Shown: one piece after another, positions 6,501 through 11,839 of the stretch | How positions within the stretch are numbered: position 1 is the stretch's first letter | Layout of the letters: each line of letters starts with the position of its first letter | NCBI GenBank assembly: GCA_900555125.1 | Contig: USKH01000018.1 | Location: 1 to 11,839, forward strand | Origin: an uncultured Clostridium sp. | GTDB taxonomy: Bacteria; Bacillota; Clostridia; Christensenellales; Pumilibacteraceae | Direction: 5' to 3' | Length of the DNA: 11,839 bases | The notes under the pieces: generated by a model | The model's database searches: none | Told to the model about the DNA's origin: nothing | Seen by the model: the letters and a program-made list of their open reading frames with translations, nothing else | Program-made: the position numbers and the translations under genes

Positions 6501-7580
6501 ATGAGTGACGGACAAAACATATTCGTAACCGGTTATTACGGTACCGGCTCGTCCGCCGTTATCGACCTTATGAGCGAGTACGACGGCACCGCCTGCGCGA
6601 TAGGCAGAAGATACGAACATTCTTTGTTTTTGTGCCGCGGCGGGCTAATCGATTTGTACGAACGCTGTTTCGGCGATATGACCAACCGAATGATCCGCGA
6701 CCGCGCCATAAACGACTTTATCGACGAAATGTACCGCCAGAACGACAACGACTTCGGTTGGTACGGCTCGTACAAAAAACTGTATGGTAAAAAATTCTCG
6801 GAAAGCATTAACGAGTTTGTGTCCGCAATTTCCTGCGAGGGCGATAAAAAAGCCATTGCTCACGGCAAAGGCGTTCGTTTTTCGTTTGTAAAAGCGATTT
6901 TGCAACTGGGTGCCGCCGTTCTTAAAGGATACAAGATAACAAAGCTCGGGCGGCAGTATTGCTACGACGGCAAAACCGTGCGCTATTTAACCTCCGACGA
7001 GCAGGAGTTTTTATTAAGAGCGAAAAAGTTTACAAGCGAGTATTTTTCGATGTGCAAAACGGCGGAAACCATGATTTACGATCATATAATTCTGCCCGAA
7101 CAAAGCGGATCCATGAGTAAATTTTTCCCCGATTGCAAGCTTATTATTGTCGACCGCGACCCGCGCGACGTATATCTTTCGTCCAATTACGTGTGGAACA
7201 CCGTGCGTTGCGGCAAGCAGATTGCGCCTTTTCCTCCCGGAGCGGAAGCGTTCTGCTCGGCATGGAAAGAGGCTCACGAACGCGCCGAAAAGTATGCGGA
7301 AGGCAACAAAAACGTGCTGTTCGTGCAGTTTGAAGACCTCATCTACGACTACGAGAACGCAACTAAAAAAATAGCGGAGTTTTGCGGCCTCGAAGAAAAA
7401 AATCACGTTCGCAAGGGCGAAATTCTGCAAACCGAAAAATCGATTAAAAACACGCAGGTGTTCTTAAAATCGGAAAAATTTGCCCCCGAATGCGAAATTC
7501 TCGAAAAAAATCTCGGCAAATATTTTTATAATTTTCCTTATAAAACCGCCACGGATATCGGCGAAATCGAGGACTTGTAA
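6501..7580 (+). CDS. PAPS-dependent sulfotransferase family protein
   Basis: This 359-residue cytosolic protein has the two cofactor-binding motifs of PAPS sulfotransferases. A P-loop-like 5'-phosphosulfate loop, GYYGTGSSA, lies at residues 11-19 right after the first strand IFVT. The 3'-phosphate-binding segment IVDRDPRDVYLSS lies at about 216-228, with R219 and S227/S228. FVQFEDLIYDYENATKKI followed by CGL near the C-terminal third is the usual sulfotransferase helix-strand pattern. It should move sulfate from PAPS to a hydroxyl or amino group of the growing lipid-linked glycan; the acceptor is inferred from context. GGAGGA (6487-6492) precedes the ATG by eight bases, and only one base separates it from the preceding stop, so translation is probably coupled. 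A related nucleotide-binding kinase fold is a less likely alternative, because the RDPRD motif is specific. PAPS-making genes are not in the window. Confidence 0.82.
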   Translation: MSDGQNIFVTGYYGTGSSAVIDLMSEYDGTACAIGRRYEHSLFLCRGGLIDLYERCFGDMTNRMIRDRAINDFIDEMYRQNDNDFGWYGSYKKLYGKKFSESINEFVSAISCEGDKKAIAHGKGVRFSFVKAILQLGAAVLKGYKITKLGRQYCYDGKTVRYLTSDEQEFLLRAKKFTSEYFSMCKTAETMIYDHIILPEQSGSMSKFFPDCKLIIVDRDPRDVYLSSNYVWNTVRCGKQIAPFPPGAEAFCSAWKEAHERAEKYAEGNKNVLFVQFEDLIYDYENATKKIAEFCGLEEKNHVRKGEILQTEKSIKNTQVFLKSEKFAPECEILEKNLGKYFYNFPYKTATDIGEIEDL

Positions 7581-7585
7581 GCGAC

Positions 7586-8575
7586 ATGGCGATTAAATTC
7601 AGCGTGATAATTCCCGTTTACAACGTGGAAAAATATATCCGGGAGTGCGTCGAAAGTATTCTTTGTCAGCCCTATCGCAACGTCGAAGTTGTTCTTGTCG
7701 ACGACGGCTCGACCGATTTAAGCGGCAGAGCATGCGACGAGTTCGCGGCGACCGACGAGCGCGTAAAGGTCGTTCACAGACCTAACGGAGGCTTGGTCTC
7801 GGCAAGAAAGGCGGGCGCAACTGTCGCAGGCGGCGATTATATCGTTTGCGTGGACGGCGACGACTACGTTACCGAAAACGCTTTTGAAACTTATGCCCGC
7901 GCGATAGAACAACATAATCCCGACGTTATTTGCTCGGCTTCGCTGTGGAAATATCCGGATGAAGAAAAAACAGTGCCGTGTTCGGCGGCTGTCGGCGTGT
8001 ACGACCGCGAAAAAATCGAGAAAGAAATTTTCCCCTGCCTCGTCGAAAACGAGAAAGGCGAGTATTTTTCCCCGTCGGTGTGGGCAAAGGCGTTTCGCCG
8101 CGAATTATACGTAAAGGCGCAGTTGTCCGTGCCCGACGAGATAAAAATAGGCGAGGACAACGCCTGCACGAAGCCGATAATAGCGGCGGCACAAAAGCTG
8201 ACAGTGTTAGGGGAATGCACGTACGTGTACCGCATCAATTCCGCTTCGATGACCAAAAATCGTACACCGTTTAATCTTTTTACGCCCAAACTCGTGTGCG
8301 AGCATCTGGAAAAAACGCTGCCGCGGACTTCGGATATGCAAGCGCAGGTGTACAGATGTGCCGTTCACTATCTCTTCAACGCCGCGGCGTCGCAGTATTT
8401 TTCGGGCAACGACAAGGTTGCCAAAGCAAATATCATAAAGGCTCTGTCCGACGAGTACTACGTAAAAGCGATTAAAGCTTGCCGGTTTAAGGCGTTTTCA
8501 AAAGGAGCGCTTGCGCGTTTTGCGTTAAAAAACAAGGCGCTTTGGCTTATCAAAGCTTATTCAAAAACGAGGTGA
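7586..8575 (+). CDS. Family 2 glycosyltransferase (GT-A fold)
   Basis: This 329-residue inverting glycosyltransferase begins with the classic FSVIIPVYNVEKYI strand-turn. It then shows VDDGSTD (residues 38-44, nucleotide-sugar binding), NGGLVSARKAG, and the metal-binding VDGDD (89-93). A GED at about residue 190 (IKIGEDNA) is the likely catalytic-base region. No membrane helix is evident, but the C-terminal part is basic and hydrophobic (FKAFSKGALARFALKNK), suggesting peripheral membrane attachment. It should add one sugar to the lipid-linked intermediate on the cytosolic face; donor and acceptor are unknown. The ribosome site GAGGA (7569-7573) lies inside the end of the sulfotransferase gene, five bases separate the genes, and two bases separate it from the next gene, indicating one transcript. 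Confidence 0.92.
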   Translation: MAIKFSVIIPVYNVEKYIRECVESILCQPYRNVEVVLVDDGSTDLSGRACDEFAATDERVKVVHRPNGGLVSARKAGATVAGGDYIVCVDGDDYVTENAFETYARAIEQHNPDVICSASLWKYPDEEKTVPCSAAVGVYDREKIEKEIFPCLVENEKGEYFSPSVWAKAFRRELYVKAQLSVPDEIKIGEDNACTKPIIAAAQKLTVLGECTYVYRINSASMTKNRTPFNLFTPKLVCEHLEKTLPRTSDMQAQVYRCAVHYLFNAAASQYFSGNDKVAKANIIKALSDEYYVKAIKACRFKAFSKGALARFALKNKALWLIKAYSKTR

Positions 8576-8577
8576 CT

Positions 8578-9642
8578 ATGAAAAAAATACTGTTCACGCT
8601 CAATCATATCGAGCCGCAGAACGGCGTTTGCAGCGTCTTAAAAACGCTTAGCGGCGCACTTGCAAAGCTGGGCTTCGACGTCACCGTTATGCCGCTTTTC
8701 CGCTACGACGAAAAATACGCCGCTACTTTCGACAGTCGCGTTAAAATCAAAAAGTGCTACGGGAAGTATTTCCGCGGATTGGGCAAAATCGTGCGCATTC
8801 TGCCGCAAAAATCGGTCTATAAAAAATTCGTGCGCGAAAATTACGATATAGAAGTGGCATTCCAGTGCGGATGCCCCACGTCCATGCTTGCGGCTTCTAC
8901 CGATAAAAGCGCTAAAAAAATAGCCTGGATGCACGGTTACGAAGAAATGGACTTAAAGCAACACTGCGCTTTCGACAAAATAGTTGCCTGCGCGAAAAGC
9001 ACTGCCGAAAAATACAAAAAAGTTTTCTCTCAGCCCGAAAAGGTGATGTATTTATATAATCTCATTGATGAAAGTGACGTTATAGTCAAATCGCGCGAGC
9101 AAGTATCATTGCAAAAGAAATACCCGATAACGTTGGTTTCTGCCGGCAGACTTTCTTTTGAAAAGGGATTCGACAGACTTATATCCGCCCACGCAAGACT
9201 TATGAACGAAGGCTTAAAACACAATCTCTGGATAGTGGGCGACGGAGCGGAACGGGAGAAACTCGAAAAGCTGATCAAGGAAAAGGGCGTAGAGGGCAGC
9301 GTGACGCTTACAGGCTTTGATCCCAATCCTTATAAGTATATGGCTCGCGCCGACGCGTTTGTCTGCTCTTCGAGAAGCGAAGGCATGAGCACCGTGTGCG
9401 TCGAGGCTCTGCTTGTCGGAACGCCGATAATCACGACGCTTGTCAACGGAGCGGAAGAACTCTGTGAAACGGGTGCCGGAATACTCACCGAAAACGACGA
9501 AAATTCGCTTTACGATGGAATGAAAGACGCGCTGTCGCATCCCGAAAAACTTGCCGCATGCCGAGAAAATATCGGCAGGATGACCAATCTTCGTTACGCA
9601 GACAGACTGAAAGCCGTGGTCGATTTTTTTGAGAACGTATAG
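8578..9642 (+). CDS. Family 4 glycosyltransferase (GT-B fold)
   Basis: This 354-residue retaining glycosyltransferase is started at ATG 8578, because GAGGT (8569-8573) lies just before it and the product then begins MKKILFTLNHIEPQNGV, a proper GT-B first strand. An upstream in-frame start at 8542 would add 12 residues with no ribosome site. The N-terminal Rossmann half holds ENYDIEVAFQCG and AWMHGY. The C-terminal half has SAGRLSFEKGFDRL (about 188-201), the nucleotide-sugar phosphate-binding loop, IVGDGAEREKLE, and the E-x7-E motif E268/E276 in RSEGMSTVCVEA. It should extend the glycan in the cytosol. The stop is TAG (9640-9642), the same codon that interrupts the TetR-type gene; the following 15 codons are also open (to TGA at 9688). 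It sits two bases after the GT2 gene. Confidence 0.92.
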   Translation: MKKILFTLNHIEPQNGVCSVLKTLSGALAKLGFDVTVMPLFRYDEKYAATFDSRVKIKKCYGKYFRGLGKIVRILPQKSVYKKFVRENYDIEVAFQCGCPTSMLAASTDKSAKKIAWMHGYEEMDLKQHCAFDKIVACAKSTAEKYKKVFSQPEKVMYLYNLIDESDVIVKSREQVSLQKKYPITLVSAGRLSFEKGFDRLISAHARLMNEGLKHNLWIVGDGAEREKLEKLIKEKGVEGSVTLTGFDPNPYKYMARADAFVCSSRSEGMSTVCVEALLVGTPIITTLVNGAEELCETGAGILTENDENSLYDGMKDALSHPEKLAACRENIGRMTNLRYADRLKAVVDFFENV

Positions 9643-9693
9643 GCAAAATCGGAACAAGCAAGGCAATTAAAAAAGTCAAAAGGAACTTGAAAA

Positions 9694-11256
9694 ATGGCAA
9701 ATTCGAGAACAAAAAACACACTTCTCAATTCGATATTCGGTATGATCGGTTACATATCGGTTATCGTCGTGTCTTTCGTTCTCAGAAAAGTACTGGCGGT
9801 AGTATTAAACGCCGAGTATCTGGGACTTATCAGCCTGTACACAAACATAGTTTCCTTTTTGTCGCTTACCGAGCTTGGACTTACAACCGCAATAATTTAT
9901 TTTTTGTATAAGCCCGTAAGTACCGGCGACGAGGGCAAAATACGTGCGTATCTGTCTTTTTACAAAAAGGTATATTTCGTAATAGCCGGCGTAATTATGG
10001 CACTCGGAGTTGCGCTTATTTTCGTAATTCCGTTTATTGCCAACACCGCCGTGGACATGAAAAGCGTGCAGTTTTACTTCATTCTGTACGTATTCAACAC
10101 CGCGGTAAGCTACCTCATCGCTTATAAAAAGTGCATAATCTACGCCGATCAGCGTTCGCGCGTGGTGTCGGTATGCCATGCCGTAACAAAAATAGCGTTT
10201 ACGGTTTTGCAGATAGTTCTGCTGCTGATAACCAAAAGCTTTCTGATTTTTATTTTGCTTATGATTGCCTGCACGATTGTCGATAACCTTGCGTGCGCAA
10301 TCTACGCCGATAAAAAATATCCGTTTATCCGCCAAAAAGCCGAGCAAAAACTTTCGCCCGAGGACCTCGGAGAAATCAGGCGCAAGATGATTCCCATTGC
10401 GCTTCAAAGCCTTGCCGGATACATCGTCACTTCCACCGACACCATTATAATTTCGGCTTTTCCCGCGCTCGGTACGCTTGTAGTGGGGTACTACTCCAAT
10501 TATACGCTTATTTCCACCACACTGAAATCATTATACGGGCAAGTTTTTTCCGCGTTCACGGCAAGTTTCGGCAACCTGTCCGTCACCGCGGATCGCGAGC
10601 GTGCCTATTATGTGTACGACAAGTCGGTATACGTCGCGTTTTGCATGGCGTGCTGCATGACGGCGTGCTTTTTAGCGGTAATCAACCCGTTTATAAATTT
10701 GTGCTTCGGAGCCGAATACGTTTTGTCTGCTTTGGACGCGGTGCTTATCTGCGCTTGCTTTTACGTGACTTGCATGAACGTTCCTGCCGTGTCGGTGCAG
10801 AACGCACTCGGACTGCACGACAAGGACGTGTGGGTAATGATGATTCAGGGCGTCGTAAACCTTGTTTTGTCGCTCGTGCTTGTGTATTATATAGGGCTTA
10901 GCGGCGTGGTCATCGGCACGATAGTTTCCACGCTGTTGTGTCCGTTCTTTTCCAAAGACTACGTGCTTGGCAAATATTTCTTTGGTAAAAAACCGACCAA
11001 AATGTATGCCTGGCAGCTTTTCTACGCGGCGATAACCGCCGCGATAACCGCGCTTGCGTACTTCGTTTGCAACGTGTGGCTGCCGGCAAACGGCTGGGGC
11101 GGACTGATACGAAACGGCTTTATAGCGCTGTTTATGTCGGTCGGAGCGGTAATACTCTCCACTTTCTTTACCGACAAATTCCGCTACGTGCTTACCACCG
11201 CAAAAAGACTTTTACGCCGCGAAAAATCGGGCGAGGGGGAACAAAATGGACAATAA
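9694..11256 (+). CDS. Wzx-like polysaccharide flippase (MVF/MATE superfamily)
   Basis: This 520-residue integral membrane protein has about 12-14 hydrophobic helices along its whole length. The N-terminus (NTLLNSIFGMIGYISVIVVSF, quoted in part) followed by LNAEYLGLISLY and LSLTELGLTTAIIYFLY matches the start of polysaccharide-synthesis/O-antigen flippases, in which the first helices and the E-L-G-L segment are conserved. It should move the finished lipid-linked repeat unit from the inner to the outer face of the membrane. AAAGGA precedes the ATG by nine bases. A 51-base gap, the largest in the operon, separates it from the GT4 gene; no terminator or strong promoter was seen there. It overlaps the next gene by 11 bases. 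The C-terminus is a basic cytosolic tail (KRLLRREKSGEGEQNGQ). A 12-base tandem repeat at 11029-11052 encodes AAITAAIT in one helix and seems incidental. Confidence 0.9.
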   Translation: MANSRTKNTLLNSIFGMIGYISVIVVSFVLRKVLAVVLNAEYLGLISLYTNIVSFLSLTELGLTTAIIYFLYKPVSTGDEGKIRAYLSFYKKVYFVIAGVIMALGVALIFVIPFIANTAVDMKSVQFYFILYVFNTAVSYLIAYKKCIIYADQRSRVVSVCHAVTKIAFTVLQIVLLLITKSFLIFILLMIACTIVDNLACAIYADKKYPFIRQKAEQKLSPEDLGEIRRKMIPIALQSLAGYIVTSTDTIIISAFPALGTLVVGYYSNYTLISTTLKSLYGQVFSAFTASFGNLSVTADRERAYYVYDKSVYVAFCMACCMTACFLAVINPFINLCFGAEYVLSALDAVLICACFYVTCMNVPAVSVQNALGLHDKDVWVMMIQGVVNLVLSLVLVYYIGLSGVVIGTIVSTLLCPFFSKDYVLGKYFFGKKPTKMYAWQLFYAAITAAITALAYFVCNVWLPANGWGGLIRNGFIALFMSVGAVILSTFFTDKFRYVLTTAKRLLRREKSGEGEQNGQ

Positions 11257-11839
11257 TCTTCTTGGCAGAATTCATGAAATATCTCTCGGAATACTGAAAA
11301 CGCTGGACGAGGCTTGCCGCAAAAACGGAATAGACTACACGATAGCCTACGGAACCATGCTGGGAGCCGTCCGTCACGGCGGTTTTATTCCGTGGGACGA
11401 CGACATAGATCTTGTGATGGCCAAGGAAAACTACGACAAATTTCTTTTAGTGTGCGACGACATTCTGCCCGATTACTTAAAGGTCGAGTGCGCCGAACAT
11501 AACCCGGATTACCCGTTCAATTTTGCAAAAGTCGCGGACACGCGAACGACGTTCGTTGAGGCGGATTTTCGCAAACTGAATTACAAAAAAGGTGTTTCGG
11601 TGGATATTTTTCCCGCATACCGCGTGCGCGACGACCAAAAATTCATTAAAAAATATTGCAAAAAAAACCGCGTAAACGCAGTTCTCCGTACCGCTTACGA
11701 CGGCAGTTGCATATCCCGTTTCCATGGCGGTAAAAAATTGTGCTTTATCGCGGCGCATGTTATCGCCAAGTGTCGCGGGCTTAAAAATCTCAACAAAAGC
11801 GTTAAAAAGAGATTGGAGCGCGAACACGAAAACGGCGGG
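11246..11839 (+). CDS. LicD-family phosphotransferase (3' end missing)
   Basis: ATG at 11246 lies inside the end of the flippase gene (11-base overlap, GAGGGGGA at 11233-11240 as ribosome site), and the frame is open to the window end (198 codons). The segment YGTMLGAVRHGGFIPWDDDI followed by DLVM (about residues 39-62) is the hallmark of the LicD family, a nucleotidyltransferase-fold group. Its Asp residues in WDDDID bind metal. A second conserved element, VSVDIFPAYRV, follows at about 117-127. LicD proteins move phosphocholine or other phosphate-linked groups onto cell-surface glycans and teichoic acids. No licA, licB or licC homologue is in view, so the group transferred is unknown. It is translationally coupled to the flippase and belongs to the same operon. 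LicD proteins are usually about 260-300 residues, so roughly two thirds is present. Confidence 0.88.
   Translation, partial: MDNNLLGRIHEISLGILKTLDEACRKNGIDYTIAYGTMLGAVRHGGFIPWDDDIDLVMAKENYDKFLLVCDDILPDYLKVECAEHNPDYPFNFAKVADTRTTFVEADFRKLNYKKGVSVDIFPAYRVRDDQKFIKKYCKKNRVNAVLRTAYDGSCISRFHGGKKLCFIAAHVIAKCRGLKNLNKSVKKRLEREHENGG

Noticed and set aside
4874..6520. Long minus-strand open frames opposite the fused transferase gene (4874-5467 and 5840-6520)
   Set aside because: They mirror the codon structure of the plus-strand gene and lack start signals; both plus-strand domains are unmistakable.
8542..8577. Upstream in-frame start that would lengthen the second GT4 gene by 12 residues
   Set aside because: It has no ribosome site and lies inside the GT2 gene, whereas ATG 8578 follows GAGGT and gives a normal GT-B N-terminus.
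9805..10407. 200-codon open frame on the minus strand inside the flippase gene
   Set aside because: The product is full of His, Asn and Tyr with no fold-like pattern, and the opposite strand encodes a clear flippase.
11029..11052. 12-base tandem repeat (GCGATAACCGCC twice, nearly)
   Set aside because: It encodes AITA repeats within a membrane helix of the flippase; two copies only, and consistent with ordinary coding drift.
1..11839. CRISPR arrays, tRNA or rRNA genes, insertion sequences, phage or defence genes
   Set aside because: No regularly spaced repeats, cloverleaf-like segments, transposase or integrase motifs, or terminal inverted repeats were seen on either strand.

Overview
The window looks like chromosomal DNA from a low-to-mid GC Gram-positive bacterium, most likely an uncultured member of the Clostridia. 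The reasons are strong AAGGAGG-type ribosome binding sites, near-consensus TTGAAA/TATAAT promoters, U-tailed hairpin terminators, a SipW/TasA-type secreted protein and a FatA-like bacterial acyl-ACP thioesterase. The taxonomic call is an inference from style and gene content. No rRNA, tRNA, CRISPR array, transposase or integrase was seen.

Left part (1-4440), mixed single genes. The window opens inside a secreted surface protein: a TasA/camelysin-like N-terminal region followed by a right-handed parallel beta-helix. It ends at a hairpin that could terminate transcription in both directions. A minus-strand acyl-ACP thioesterase is divergent from a TetR-type regulator. The regulator reading frame is cut by an in-frame TAG at codon 104 and continues, fully open, for 89 more codons. 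The 119-base gap between these two genes carries a good promoter and several TTGTAY half-sites that look like operators. Two small membrane proteins of unknown function follow, each apparently with its own terminator.

Right part (4441-11839), a surface polysaccharide operon. Two stacked promoters and a leader with two back-to-back hairpins precede six tightly packed plus-strand genes: (1) an initiating phosphoglycosyltransferase fused through a disordered linker to a PglA-like GT4 glycosyltransferase; (2) a PAPS-type sulfotransferase; (3) a GT2 glycosyltransferase; (4) a second GT4 glycosyltransferase; (5) a Wzx/MATE-like polysaccharide flippase; (6) a LicD-family phosphotransferase that runs off the window. 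Gaps are 1, 5, 2 and 51 bases, then an 11-base overlap.

Read together, the operon should start a glycan on undecaprenyl phosphate, add the second and later sugars, decorate it with sulfate and probably a phosphodiester-linked group, and flip it across the membrane. A Wzy-type polymerase and a ligase are not in the window and would be expected further downstream. The features that stand out most are the fused first-and-second-step enzyme, the sulfotransferase in a Gram-positive glycan operon, and the amber-interrupted regulator.
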